Positions 34,299-44,111 are shown, counted from the stretch's first letter. The stretch is 64,000 nucleotides of DNA from Candidatus Heimdallarchaeota archaeon LC_3 (GCA_001940645.1 MDVS01000047.1:62001-126000), one strand, 5' to 3'. Numbers and translations are program-made. The notes: a model not told the origin generated them from the sequence alone.

Positions 34299-36128
34299 AT
34301 GAAAAGATTAGTCGTTGTTTTACAAGTAAAATGTAATTCATGGATGTGTAATCATGAATGCATTAATTCTTGTCCTGTAAATAACAGTAAACCAAAAAAA
34401 AATGCTAAAAAGAAAAAGGGAGAAAGTTGGGCTATCAAAATACGTGAACAAACAGATAAAGCGATTATTCATGAAAAAAGATGCATTCACGATGCTTGTG
34501 GGATATGTGTACGTGAATGTCCCTTGGGTGCCATAACAGTTGTTAGTGTACCAGAGGTTGTAGAAACTGAAATTCCAGTTCATGTTTATAATGATTCAAA
34601 TTTCAAATTATATCGATTACCTCAATTATCTGATAGAAAAATTGTTGGTCTACTTGGCCAAAATGCTATTGGTAAGTCTACAGTAATTGAAGTATTATCA
34701 GGTAGTTTGATACCAAATGCAGGAAATCTTAAGGAAGATACTTTGAATGAATTTTTAAAAAATTTTAACATTCCAGGTGTTGCTCGGCATCTTGAAGATG
34801 TTTATGACAAGAGAATTAATGTTGGATATAAAAAACAAGAATTATCATATTTATTAAAACAGTATCCCAATAGAACTGTAAAAGAATTATTAAAATCGGT
34901 TGATGATCGAAATGAGTTTGAGTTCTTTAGTGAATTTTTAAACTTAGATGGATTTTTAGAAAAAAAGTTAAATATCCTAAGTGGTGGAGAATTACAACGA
35001 ACTGCTATAAGTTTTACACTACTTCAAGAATCGGACGTTTATTTAATTGATGAACCGTGCACATATCTGGATGTCAAACAACGATTAAAACTAAGGGAAT
35101 TATTCATCAGACAAATTAATAGAGGTAAGCCAGTAATAGTTGTAGAACATGATTTAGCAATATTAGATTATCTCACTGACAATATTAATATTTTATTTGG
35201 AACTCCTCATGTATTTGGAATGGTTTCAAGAGTTATTGCAACTAAAAAAGGTATTAATAGCTTTCTAAATGGTTATTTGGCAGATGAAAATATATCTATA
35301 AGAACTAAGAGCATAAATTTTAGAAGATCCGCTAGAGAAAGAACTTTTGGTTCAACTGAGAAGAAAATTGTTTTTGAGAGCTTCGAAAAGAATTTGGGTC
35401 AATTTAAATTGTTGGTTAACCCTGCAAGTATTTACCAAGGAGAAGTAATGGTAATTTTGGGTGAAAATGGTCTCGGTAAAACTACCTTTGCTAACTCATT
35501 AAAAGAAATTCTTGAACGTGAATCTACTGTATCTGAATTTGAATTCTATGATATTTCTTTGAAAGATCAGATCCTCAATAGAAAATTTGACGGAACTGTT
35601 GATGAATTCCTTACTTTTAAGACCAGTAAATATTTACGCACCCCAGAAGATAAATTTCATCTATTACAACCTCTTGGTATATGGAAACTTTTAGATAAAA
35701 CCATTAAAGAACTTTCTGGGGGAGAATTGCAACGTGCTAATATTGCGGGATGTTTAGGTGCTGATGCAGATATGTATGTTTTAGATGAGCCTTCAGCATT
35801 TTTAGATAGTGTAGAAAGATTGAAAATTACATCAGTTATTAGAAACATTGCTGAAAAGAAGAAAAGACCAGTTATAGCAATTGAACACGACCTTCAAGTC
35901 GCTGATGTTCTTGGCGACAGAGTTTTTTTATTTGAAGGAAATCCTGGAGTATTTGGGTATACTAAAGGACCTTATACTAAGAGAGAGGGTATGAATGAGT
36001 TTTTGAAAGGGCTAGATATCACTTTTAGAAGAGATTTTGATACTGGACGAGCTAGAATAAATAAACCAAATAGTAAAATGGATCGCGACCAGAGAGATGT
36101 AGGAGAATATTATTATCTGAAAAAGTAG
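34299..36128 (+). CDS. ABCE1/RLI ribosome recycling ATPase
   Basis: A 609-aa twin-ATPase with an N-terminal iron-sulfur domain. Two 4Fe-4S motifs are present (CNSWMCNHECINSCP and CIHDACGICVRECP). ABC domain 1 has Walker A GQNAIGKST, signature LSGGELQR and Walker B VYLIDEP; domain 2 has GENGLGKTT, LSGGELQR and MYVLDEP. This is the standard layout of ABCE1, which splits ribosomes after termination with aRF1/Pelota. The first cluster differs from most archaeal RLI in having a Lys-rich insert (about 30-45) and C-N-S-W-M-C spacing. The ATG at 34299 is natural. The CWC-type gene follows 37 bp later. Confidence 0.95.
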   Translation: MKRLVVVLQVKCNSWMCNHECINSCPVNNSKPKKNAKKKKGESWAIKIREQTDKAIIHEKRCIHDACGICVRECPLGAITVVSVPEVVETEIPVHVYNDSNFKLYRLPQLSDRKIVGLLGQNAIGKSTVIEVLSGSLIPNAGNLKEDTLNEFLKNFNIPGVARHLEDVYDKRINVGYKKQELSYLLKQYPNRTVKELLKSVDDRNEFEFFSEFLNLDGFLEKKLNILSGGELQRTAISFTLLQESDVYLIDEPCTYLDVKQRLKLRELFIRQINRGKPVIVVEHDLAILDYLTDNINILFGTPHVFGMVSRVIATKKGINSFLNGYLADENISIRTKSINFRRSARERTFGSTEKKIVFESFEKNLGQFKLLVNPASIYQGEVMVILGENGLGKTTFANSLKEILERESTVSEFEFYDISLKDQILNRKFDGTVDEFLTFKTSKYLRTPEDKFHLLQPLGIWKLLDKTIKELSGGELQRANIAGCLGADADMYVLDEPSAFLDSVERLKITSVIRNIAEKKKRPVIAIEHDLQVADVLGDRVFLFEGNPGVFGYTKGPYTKREGMNEFLKGLDITFRRDFDTGRARINKPNSKMDRDQRDVGEYYYLKK

Positions 36129-36165
36129 CTTTAGTGTAAAATACTTAATTTTCAAGGTGTGATTC

Positions 36166-36348
36166 TTGCCAGAAAAAGAAAACTGTAGTAAATGTAATAA
36201 TGAATTTGAATGTGGAAGAAATGACAATTCTTGCTGGTGTTCCAAGTTAACTATTAGTAAAGAAAGTCTTAGATATCTTAGCCAAGAATATGATGGTTGT
36301 TTATGTCCAGCATGTCTCCAAAACTATCAAAATTCAAATGAAAGTTGA
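36166..36348 (+). CDS. Cysteine-rich CWC family zinc protein
   Basis: A 60-aa protein with eight cysteines: CSKCNNEFECG, then SCWCSK, then CLCPACLQNY. The Cys-x2-Cys, FxCG and CWC spacing matches the small cysteine-rich CWC family, presumed zinc binders. The start is TTG; a GGTGTG lies 9 nt upstream. It follows the ABCE1 gene closely and may be co-transcribed. The function of the family is not established. Confidence 0.75.
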   Translation: MPEKENCSKCNNEFECGRNDNSCWCSKLTISKESLRYLSQEYDGCLCPACLQNYQNSNES

Positions 36349-36415
36349 GAAATTCTAGATAAATATTGAATTAGGTTGTTTAATGAAATATATTTTAATA
36401 AAATTTTTTTTTCTT

Positions 36416-37366
36416 TTATTCTAATATTGAATCCTGATTAATTTTTTCATCAATTTTCTTAGATTGAGCGATAATTATCCCTAAAATAGCAATCATTATC
36501 AATGAAGAACCTATAAAACCATTAATTGTTAATTCCTCTGCTCCCACAAACAAAGAAGTTAATAAAGCAAAAACCGGTTCTGATGCAAATATAAGAGCAA
36601 CTATTATAACAGATACACCTCTTTTTTGTGCGAAAATTTGGATGCTGAAAGCAAAAATCGTTGCGAATACTATTGTAACAAATAGAGCAAACAGCACATT
36701 AAATTGGAAAATGATGTTAATATCAAATCCATTGAAAGGAAAATCAGCTATTAAAAAGAAAATAACTGAATAAACAGCCATAGCCAAAAACTGGCTTAAT
36801 ATCAAATGCCCATCATTTTCCTGTTGAGAATATTTTTCCATATAGATAAGATGAAACGCAATAGCAACTGCTGTCCCAATAACTATAATATCTCCTAGAT
36901 TTACGCTAATAATATCACTGATTTTAATGGTTAAGACTGTTAATCCTAGAAAAGCCACAAAAGACCATGCAATGCTTTTCCTTGACACTTTTCTTCTCCA
37001 AAATACAAGAAGAAAGACTGGGACTAGTGGAACACTCATTCCGGTAACAAAAGCTGCTTTAGAAGGTGTTGTAAAGACCAATCCAACGGTTTGAAAAAAA
37101 TATGTTAGATAAAGTAATAATCCCAAGAACCAACCATATTTGTTAAATAATAATTCTTTCAAAGTAGATTGTCGATAAAACCATCTAAGAGTTATCAAAG
37201 CAAGTATAATTGTTCCAATGAACCGAATTTGAATAAAATTAATTGGAGTTATATCCCTTAATGCATCTTTAACTAAAACAAAAGTAGTTCCCCAAAAAAA
37301 AGCAACTGCTGTTAATAAAAATGACCACAAGAGGTATTCTCTTTTGGTTATAGCTTCTGAATCCAT
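36416..37366 (-). CDS. EamA/DMT-family transporter
   Basis: A 316-aa protein with ten predicted membrane helices arranged as two EamA repeats. The first repeat starts LLTAVAFFWGTTFVLVKDAL (residues 16-35) and contains FIQIRFIGTIILAL; the second contains DIIVIGTAVAIAFHLIYMEK and ASEPVFALLTSLF, the usual end of an EamA repeat. This superfamily exports metabolites such as amino acids or nucleosides, and the substrate cannot be read from the sequence. The C-terminus is short and charged. The gene stands alone. Confidence 0.9.
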   Translation of the reverse strand: MDSEAITKREYLLWSFLLTAVAFFWGTTFVLVKDALRDITPINFIQIRFIGTIILALITLRWFYRQSTLKELLFNKYGWFLGLLLYLTYFFQTVGLVFTTPSKAAFVTGMSVPLVPVFLLVFWRRKVSRKSIAWSFVAFLGLTVLTIKISDIISVNLGDIIVIGTAVAIAFHLIYMEKYSQQENDGHLILSQFLAMAVYSVIFFLIADFPFNGFDINIIFQFNVLFALFVTIVFATIFAFSIQIFAQKRGVSVIIVALIFASEPVFALLTSLFVGAEELTINGFIGSSLIMIAILGIIIAQSKKIDEKINQDSILE

Positions 37367-37763
37367 TCTAACCAGTTATTTACTAAACTAAGATATAATT
37401 AATCTTTCAAAAAAATTTCTTATTTTGAATAAAGCTCGTTGTTGTATTGTTTCAGAATAAATAACGTGTATATTTCTTATTCATGCTTTTTTTTGATTAA
37501 TTTATAACAATTAATAAGTTATTATTATCAAGAAATATCAGATTTTAAAAATAAATTCCATTTCCCTCATCAAAATTCTATTTAGAAGTTTCTTTATCTG
37601 ATAATAATTAAATTATTTTTAAAATTGAGTCAAAAATATGAAATCAATCGTTAATAAGAAATATTGAAACAATCAATAATCATGAGTCGGAAAGATTGAA
37701 TAACTTAATGTTTTAATTATCACAAAAGTTGATTTAATAAAAAAAACAGTAGAGGTTTAATTA
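37367..37763. other. Intergenic region, divergent genes
   Basis: A 397-bp AT-rich region between the EamA transporter gene and the frameshifted SRPBCC gene. No ORF, RNA gene or distinctive repeat was noticed. Confidence 0.45.
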
Positions 37764-38296
37764 TTGACTAAATTAGAAGTAGAAACAATAATAAAAAAAC
37801 AAAAAGATTTTATTTGGCAAATCATAACCGACATCAAACAGCGTCATAATTGGATGCCGACACACATAGCTATATCATCTAATCCTGATTATCTTACAGT
37901 GGGCAGAACAGTACATCTGATATTTATAGAATATCTTATGGTGAACAAATAACAATTAGTAAACGAATAACAACTTCAGAAATAGTTGCTTATGAAATAG
38001 GACAATGCATAACGACTAAATTAACAGACGATCTTGGCACGATGAAATCTATGCTAAGAACATGGAATTTGACTATCGAACCAAATGGTACTAAAATAGT
38101 TGTGAAAATAGATTATCAAATGAAAGGAGGGAGAATTGGAAAATTGGCAGGTGCTCTTTTAGCTAAAAACGTTATGAAGAAAGAAATAGCTGAGAATTTA
38201 TCTAATCTAAAACATTATGCCGAAACAGGGCAAAGTATCCCCAAACCAGAATGGATGCTAACATCTAAAGCATATAAAGATAGTAAATACGAATAG
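37764..38296 (+). pseudogene. SRPBCC/polyketide-cyclase-like gene with one frameshift
   Basis: Two frames together encode one SRPBCC-type protein. Frame 1 (37764 to about 37928) gives VETIIKKQKDFIWQIITDIK and WMPTHI and reads out into a stop at 37950. The continuing frame, entered near 37925-37935, gives RISYGEQITISKRITTSEIV, then MLRTWNLTIEPNGTKIVVK and a long C-terminal helix, as in lipid- or ligand-binding START-like domains. Joining them needs a one-base correction around TATTTATAG. The downstream part stays well conserved in codon pattern, so the damage is recent or is a sequencing error. If intact it would be about 177 aa. Confidence 0.7.
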
Positions 38297-38493
38297 ATAA
38301 GCATATTATGGGTTCTGACACTATTTGACATTATTATGGTCACTTAAAAAAATCTTCTTTCTATTTTGGATAAAGAAAGGAAAAAATGTTTGAAATTATA
38401 ATTAATGAAAAGCTGAATTGTTTAAAGACCAAGTATTGTCTTCTTTACTTCAAATTCATTTCAGAAAGTTAAAATGGGTTTTATTAAATAAAT

Positions 38494-40182
38494 CTATATA
38501 GGAGTTATCCTTGGAATTGGTTCTAGGACTTTATCAAACTGGTTCATTTGTCTTTGAAGTATATTCAATTTATCAGGTAAAAAGTCTGAATAAGAATGAG
38601 TTTGCATTTCAGTTTCAATATCCTCTACTTCATTTCTCAAAATAGAAGCTGATTCTTTAACCTGACCTAGATTCATTTCTATTGCTTTCTCTATAATTTT
38701 ATCTATCTCTTCTAAAGCTTCCTGAAATTCAGCACGTATCAATGTAACCGTTGCCTGTAACAACCTGTAATAAAGATTCTCTGTTGGGTAAAATTTCCAT
38801 AAATCAATCTGCTCTAAACTTCTTAAGGAAGATTCAACTTGAAGAAATGATTCTGGTTTCTTAGAGAGATAATACTGTAATAAATGATTTTGGGCAATAT
38901 ATAATACTGATCTTAACTCAATGTTAAATGCATCTTCTTCACCTGATTCCAATTCAGCTTGATGAAAGAATTTCTCAGCACGTTCCAATTCCCCTTTCCT
39001 TTGAGCTAAATATCCAGCATAGAGTAAAATTAGCACTCTCTCATCTGCTTCAGGGTCAGTTAATAAGGTTTGAGCATGTTTTAGTGCTTTTTCTGCTTCA
39101 TCGAATAATTTAAGATCTGTATACAATCCTGAAAGCAGGGAATATGCTTCAATATCATTTACCTCTGTATCATCAACTTTATCAAGGATTTTAATAGCGT
39201 CTTTGAAATTTTCTAAAGCAGTTTCAAGTTCATTTTGTTTCCAATGAAGCCACCCAACTAATAAATAAGCTTCCCCTAATGTAGGATCTTTGTGTTCATG
39301 TAAAATTGTTATACTTCGTTCTGCGGTAATTAGGGCAATATTATTTTCATTTCTTCTTAAATGAATTCGAGTTAATGATAGTAACGAACGACTCAATGCA
39401 ACTGCTGCTAACTTGCTCGTTTCTGACAATTTTTCCTGAAGTTCTATTGCTGTGTCTATTTTATCTTTTGCCTCATTTAAATCCCCATTGTTAATATAAT
39501 TTTTTCCTAGATTAAAGAGAATTCTCGAAGCTGTCCAAGGTTCCCAGTTTTTCTCTTTTTGTATTTCATCCCACGCTTTTTGGTAATATTCGGCTGCTTC
39601 TTTCATATTTCCTTCATCTGTATGGATATTACCAATATTTGCATATACCATAGCAGTTATTGAAGCTTTTTTCTCTCCTTTTACGCCTTTGAGCACATCA
39701 AGAGCCTCAGCTAAGTAATCTAATGCGCTATTAGAAGCTCCTGCTTCAACTAGTAAATTTGCTACATTATTAAGAGTGCTGGCGATGAGAGATTCGTCTC
39801 CTAAATTAAATCGTATTTCTAATGCCTTTCTAAGATAGTTAAAAGCTGAATTTGCTTGACCTTTACGATAATAAGCTAAACCTAGCCCGTTAAATGAAAA
39901 CGAAACATTTACCAGCTTTTTATTTTCATCAAATTCTTCTTTTGCTTCTTCAGCACGTTTAAAGAGCATTATTGAGTTGATGAATCCATGTATTGCTTCA
40001 TCCAATAATCCACGTCTAAAACAAAGGAAAGATTTTTGATTATTAAGCATAGCTTCTAAGTAGAGACTCGATACTCTTTTTAAATCTGATTCAAATCCTT
40101 GAATGGTGTTTTCAGCTTCGTCATAGTGGCCAGCTTCAATTAAATTTCGAATTGTTTCTATTTTTTTCATAGAAGATTTCAT
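38494..40182 (-). CDS. TPR-repeat protein
   Basis: A 562-aa all-helical protein with around ten TPR units. Clear units include AFNYLRKALEIRFNLGDESL, ALDYLAEALDVLKGVKGEKK, AAEYYQKAWDEIQKEKNW and ALENFKDAIKILDKVDDT, with the TPR consensus of small residues at positions 8 and 20. The first (about 1-75) and last (about 480-562) regions are less regular helices. There is no kinase, HTH or membrane segment. TPR proteins are scaffolds for complexes, and the partner is unknown. It resembles LGN/KLC-type long TPR arrays, but this does not indicate function. It is transcribed alone or after the glycosyltransferase gene, 85 bp upstream on the same strand. Confidence 0.85.
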   Translation of the reverse strand: MKSSMKKIETIRNLIEAGHYDEAENTIQGFESDLKRVSSLYLEAMLNNQKSFLCFRRGLLDEAIHGFINSIMLFKRAEEAKEEFDENKKLVNVSFSFNGLGLAYYRKGQANSAFNYLRKALEIRFNLGDESLIASTLNNVANLLVEAGASNSALDYLAEALDVLKGVKGEKKASITAMVYANIGNIHTDEGNMKEAAEYYQKAWDEIQKEKNWEPWTASRILFNLGKNYINNGDLNEAKDKIDTAIELQEKLSETSKLAAVALSRSLLSLTRIHLRRNENNIALITAERSITILHEHKDPTLGEAYLLVGWLHWKQNELETALENFKDAIKILDKVDDTEVNDIEAYSLLSGLYTDLKLFDEAEKALKHAQTLLTDPEADERVLILLYAGYLAQRKGELERAEKFFHQAELESGEEDAFNIELRSVLYIAQNHLLQYYLSKKPESFLQVESSLRSLEQIDLWKFYPTENLYYRLLQATVTLIRAEFQEALEEIDKIIEKAIEMNLGQVKESASILRNEVEDIETEMQTHSYSDFLPDKLNILQRQMNQFDKVLEPIPRITPI

Positions 40183-40267
40183 AGCAGTCCCGTTTAAATT
40201 TAGGGGGTATAGGTTGTTATGTATAATACATTTAATAATGATTATTGAATTAAGTAAGTTTTGATAT

Positions 40268-41026
40268 TTAGTTTGATATTTCTTTCCAAATTTCCCAAAT
40301 TACATTTTTATTATTTCTCCTTTGTGAAAATTTTTTAGGAAAGAATACTATTCTTAGGAAAACTAGCCATACCCATTTTAGGGTATCTTCTACTCCATTG
40401 ATACGACTTGGTAATGAAGGATAATATATTTTTATTATACTTTCTTCTCCTATTGTGATATTCATGGCCCATGCTTCTAGTAAAATTTCTGTTTCAAATT
40501 GGAATTTTGTTGATTTTGTCCCTTTAATTAAGTAAGGAGTAATTTTTTGATGATAAATACGAAATCCTGATTGTAAATCAGATATGTTTAATTTAAAAAT
40601 CTTATTAACAAATTTGGTTGTCGCTACATTAGCTAAATGTCTCCTATGGGGTTGAATATTCATTGGATTCTCATTTATTACTCTATTACCTATTAATATC
40701 AACAATCGCTTTTGTTCTACACTTTTAACTAGTTTTAGTATATCTTTTGGAGAATGTTGACCATCTCCATCCATTGTTACTACCCAATCTGATTGAGGAT
40801 ACCATTTTTTTGCATATAACAGTCCAATGCGCAATGAATTTCCCTTACCCTTATTTACTGTATTTCGGATAATTTTAACTTTGTTTTTTTTACAGATTTC
40901 TTCTGTTTTATCAGTAGATCCATCATTTATGACAATGACGTTTGAAGTAATTTCTAAAACTTGTTTTAATAGTAAATCAAGACTGTTTTCTTCATTATAA
41001 GCAGGAATAACTACAACAAAGGATAC
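40268..41026 (-). CDS. GT2 glycosyltransferase, apparent GTA start
   Basis: Its first ATG-type codon is internal (TTG, 40848; ATG-like use at 40834), but the frame is coding 64 codons further up and includes the essential N-terminal half of the GT-A fold: SFVVVIPAYNEENSLDLLL, VIVINDGSTDKTEEI and NKGKGNSL, followed by MDGDGQHSP. An in-frame TAA lies directly before GTA at 41026, and GAGGTG stands 6 nt upstream. GTA is therefore the apparent initiator of a 252-aa protein. Motifs fit polyprenyl-phosphate glycosyltransferases of the DPG/DPM group (GNRVINENP, LQSGFRIY). It probably charges a lipid carrier for glycan assembly, alongside the DPM1-like enzyme at 13661. Confidence 0.8.
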   Translation of the reverse strand, partial: VSFVVVIPAYNEENSLDLLLKQVLEITSNVIVINDGSTDKTEEICKKNKVKIIRNTVNKGKGNSLRIGLLYAKKWYPQSDWVVTMDGDGQHSPKDILKLVKSVEQKRLLILIGNRVINENPMNIQPHRRHLANVATTKFVNKIFKLNISDLQSGFRIYHQKITPYLIKGTKSTKFQFETEILLEAWAMNITIGEESIIKIYYPSLPSRINGVEDTLKWVWLVFLRIVFFPKKFSQRRNNKNVIWEIWKEISN

Positions 41027-41188
41027 TTAAAACACCTCAATCCAAAAAACTAAATATTATTATAGGAAATAAGTTCCATTAAGAAATTAATTCTATTGCT
41101 TAATATTATAAAATTTACTAATAAAATAATCCAAATTTGTCTCATTAATTTAACTTTACATGAATCAAAAATTAAAATTTAAAAGGGA

Positions 41189-42265
41189 TTGAAAACGAGT
41201 AAAATATTGAAAATTCTTTTGTTAGGTGACCCACAAACTGGAAAAACAACTGTTTTTAGAACTTTGTTTTTAATCAATAAGGATCTAATCTATAAACCAA
41301 CTGTAGAACCAAATTTTCGTAGTTTGACAATAGATTATGATTTTTCTATGACTATATGGGATATGCCCGGAAATAGAGATCTTTATGATTTTCAAGGACA
41401 TGTATGGTTTCAGGAAACTGATATCGCAATAATTTTTTATAGTATTATTGATAAACAATCTATTTTTGGTATCCAATATTTTTTCAATGAGTTGCTTCAA
41501 TATAATATTAATATTCCTGTTTTAATAGTTGCAAACAAAATAGACCTAATGGATACACCTCTTGGAAATGAAAAACTTCTCGCAGAAGGCAGAAATTTCG
41601 CTACTGAAGTAGAAAGAGTAAGGAAATTATCGATACTCCCTATAATTGAAGGTTCCGCAACAAATTCGAAATTTTCCTTTAAAATTATTAATAAAGCTCT
41701 TAGCCTATATGAGGAACAACATTTGTCTCCTTTAGAAACGCATGTTAAAAAAACCCCAAGTACATCAAGAGAATTAATATACGAACAAAAAATATCTCGA
41801 TTACAAAAGGAATTTGCCATTTTATATTCAGAATTGGAAAAAAAAGGGATTATTTTTTCTAATGAAAATATTTCAAACATTCAAAATTATATAGAAAATG
41901 ATCGTATATTACGAGAAACAATTGATCTTTTAGATAATGATGCTAAAATGGATGTATTTAAATTCATGTCAGAAGATCTGAGATGGGTAGAAAATAAGCA
42001 TAATTTTTCTTACATATTTTTGTACACCTCCTTTAAACAGCTATTAACGGAATCCTCTGGAATTCAGTCTAATGAGGAATGGGCAAAAACAATTACTGAA
42101 CTTTTTCTGAAAGAAACAGATACTCTAGATAGATTTAGAGCATTAGAACCGGAATTACAAACTACTATATTATTTAATTTAGTATCTGGGAGATTTCCAA
42201 TAGGAAATCTGGGAGACCAAATTTACCTAAAATATAGGGAATTAATCTACTCAAATTCAACCTAA
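41189..42265 (+). CDS. Ras-like GTPase with long helical C-terminal extension
   Basis: A 358-aa protein. The GTPase domain (about 5-180) has G1 GDPQTGKTT (residues 13-21), G3 WDMPGNRDL, G4 ANKIDLMD and G5 GSATNSK. The catalytic Gln of DTAGQ is replaced by Asn (MPGN). Residues 195-358 form a separate, mostly helical domain (SRLQKEFAILYSELEKKG, then EDLRWVENKHNFSYIF), unusual for small GTPases and presumably a partner- or membrane-contact module. There is no prenylation Cys at the C-terminus. It has a TTG start with GGGA 3-6 nt upstream. It is convergent with the block of unknown genes starting at 42278 (12-bp gap). Confidence 0.85.
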   Translation: MKTSKILKILLLGDPQTGKTTVFRTLFLINKDLIYKPTVEPNFRSLTIDYDFSMTIWDMPGNRDLYDFQGHVWFQETDIAIIFYSIIDKQSIFGIQYFFNELLQYNINIPVLIVANKIDLMDTPLGNEKLLAEGRNFATEVERVRKLSILPIIEGSATNSKFSFKIINKALSLYEEQHLSPLETHVKKTPSTSRELIYEQKISRLQKEFAILYSELEKKGIIFSNENISNIQNYIENDRILRETIDLLDNDAKMDVFKFMSEDLRWVENKHNFSYIFLYTSFKQLLTESSGIQSNEEWAKTITELFLKETDTLDRFRALEPELQTTILFNLVSGRFPIGNLGDQIYLKYRELIYSNST

Positions 42266-42277
42266 TTATGAATTATT

Positions 42278-43294
42278 TTAGTATTCAAATATTGGGAATT
42301 CGAAATTCTCATCTGGAAAAAATTGATCAATTATCAATTTGAAATCCGGTTCAATTAATTTTCTTTTAATTTCTGATTTTAACCGTAAAGCTTCTTCTCT
42401 GAATATTGCGAAATCGTCTAATATAAATGGTAAGAAAAGAGCAAAGTCTTGAAAAATCTTTTTTTCTAGTTCTGAGATATCACATTTACTAAAATTTTCA
42501 TTTCCTAAAAAAATTACCGCAAAATCACTCGATTCTTGGTTAAATTCCATTACCAGTGAATCAAGAATGTTATCATAACCTACCATCAATAATATCCAAA
42601 TAATTGATAGCTCTCGAATTAAAATACTTAAATTAACTTTAGAATATTCAGGATGATCAATTAGTTCCTTCATAGGGATGATATTTTTTTGAAGAACAAA
42701 GAAATATACGATATATTCAGCAGAAGATTTTTTTTCGATAAAATCCCATGTTTTCATCACTAAATTTTGACCAATTTCTGGAAATTTTTCTAGATTAATT
42801 TTAATTGGATCTCTGATTGATAATGGAAAAAATGTGAATAGGAGATCTTCTAAAGGATCTATTAATGAATTACCTTTTTTTCGAAGAAATAAAATTATTG
42901 ATTGATTTTCAAGATTTAACAAAATAGGTTTTAACTCTGAATCAATAACACTAACTGATTTTATTTTTTCCGATTTAAATTCGATTGAATCTTTTAAAGA
43001 TTGGAGTAAATTATCCCATTCATATAATTCTTCGATTTTTGATTTAGGTGATTTTAATATAATTGATCCATGCTTATCAATATTTTTACTTTCTAAAAAG
43101 TCTTTTTTAGTAGGAGGTATTCTAGTAAACCCTTGTGATGGAGAATCTATCATTTTAATTTTATTATAATTTTTTTCTGAAACATTGAGACGAGTAAAAC
43201 AAAAAGGACAGACAAATAATGAACCTGATAAAGAATTCAATTTCTCATATTCAATCTTTGGAGCAGGACAATCCTCTGCTTGACAACGTGACAT
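42278..43294 (-). CDS. Uncharacterised 338-aa protein with N-terminal zinc-binding site
   Basis: The N-terminus has two cysteine pairs (CQAEDC, about residues 4-9, and CPFCFTRLNVSEKN, about 29-42), probably one zinc site. From about 90 on, the protein is mainly helical with regular acidic/aromatic segments (IDPLEDLLFTFFPLSI, NLSILIRELSIIWILLMVGYD). No catalytic motif is evident. It is the last gene of a minus-strand block (46763 to 42278) and probably shares a transcript with the upstream 66-aa gene, 43 bp away. A zinc adaptor for a membrane-associated complex is only a guess. Confidence 0.6.
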   Translation of the reverse strand: MSRCQAEDCPAPKIEYEKLNSLSGSLFVCPFCFTRLNVSEKNYNKIKMIDSPSQGFTRIPPTKKDFLESKNIDKHGSIILKSPKSKIEELYEWDNLLQSLKDSIEFKSEKIKSVSVIDSELKPILLNLENQSIILFLRKKGNSLIDPLEDLLFTFFPLSIRDPIKINLEKFPEIGQNLVMKTWDFIEKKSSAEYIVYFFVLQKNIIPMKELIDHPEYSKVNLSILIRELSIIWILLMVGYDNILDSLVMEFNQESSDFAVIFLGNENFSKCDISELEKKIFQDFALFLPFILDDFAIFREEALRLKSEIKRKLIEPDFKLIIDQFFPDENFEFPIFEY

Positions 43295-43337
43295 GATAGC
43301 TTCAGTATTTTTAGATCTTAATTAGGGACATAAGAGT

Positions 43338-43538
43338 TTATTTAACAATTTTTTTAAATTTTTTTATTAATTTGGACCAATCTCGTTCTATACTTCGTGC
43401 GGAATTAATTAGTGAGTGAAATTGATCGTTACTTAGTTTACTCGGTGTAGTATTAGAAATTTTATGCAAAATTTCTCTTCTAAATCGATTTTCAAGATTT
43501 TGAAAATCGGAAAGAACTTTTTTTGAATCCTCATCCAT
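43338..43538 (-). CDS. Small basic helical protein, 66 aa
   Basis: A 66-residue protein formed of two or three amphipathic helices with many Arg/Lys (ENRFRREILHKIS, SIERDWSKLIKKFKKIVK). It sits in line between two larger genes of the unknown block (34 bp and 43 bp gaps) with an ATG start; GGTGAA lies 6-11 nt upstream. I do not recognise it. Its position and length make it a plausible small subunit, and a chance ORF is less likely given the tight packing. Confidence 0.5.
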   Translation of the reverse strand: MDEDSKKVLSDFQNLENRFRREILHKISNTTPSKLSNDQFHSLINSARSIERDWSKLIKKFKKIVK

Positions 43539-43572
43539 AAATTTTCACCTATAAAAAAATTTTTTCAATAAA

Positions 43573-44097
43573 CTAATTAAATATTATTCCTGGTAATAAT
43601 TCTAAACCTAAACCATACAATCCAAATATAATTCCTGCTACAACAGAAAACACTACCCCGTAAAGGAATAATAATTTCCATTGATTTTCAGTTTTATTTT
43701 CATTTTTCAGACCAATTAACCACCAAACAGTAAACACGAGAAGCATTATTGGTAAGAAATGATAAACATTCACTATTACAGCTGTTCCAGTAACTGGTTC
43801 AAACTTATAAACACCAAATTCATTATTTGCAGTAAAGGCAATAAACAAGAGGTAGGGAAATGCATAAAAAGCTACCATTCCTATTCCAATAAAAATATGC
43901 GTTAGTAATCCTACCATGAATTCTGATTCATCAACAAAGATTGAACCAGTTTCTTCTATAAATATGTAATCATACTGAAAAATTCTGAAAATAAGAAAAA
44001 ATATTGCGTTAGTAATTATAGTTGCTAATACACCAGTGATTAGAACATTTATAAATATATTACCTAAATTAAGAAATTCTAGACTTAGAAGGAGCAT
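43573..44097 (-). CDS. Four-pass membrane protein of the unknown block
   Basis: A 174-aa protein with four hydrophobic segments: about 8-34, 60-86 (LTHIFIGIGMVAFYAFPYLLFIAFT), 104-126 (AVIVNVYHFLPIMLLVFTVWWL) and 142-168. Short loops and few charges inside the membrane parts suggest a channel-like or anchor protein, but no family is recognised. It lies 14 bp downstream of the beta-rich gene on the same strand, so co-transcription is very likely. It is the only membrane protein of the five-gene block and could anchor the complex. Confidence 0.65.
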   Translation of the reverse strand: MLLLSLEFLNLGNIFINVLITGVLATIITNAIFFLIFRIFQYDYIFIEETGSIFVDESEFMVGLLTHIFIGIGMVAFYAFPYLLFIAFTANNEFGVYKFEPVTGTAVIVNVYHFLPIMLLVFTVWWLIGLKNENKTENQWKLLFLYGVVFSVVAGIIFGLYGLGLELLPGIIFN

Positions 44098-44111
44098 ATT
44101 TTTAACCTTTG

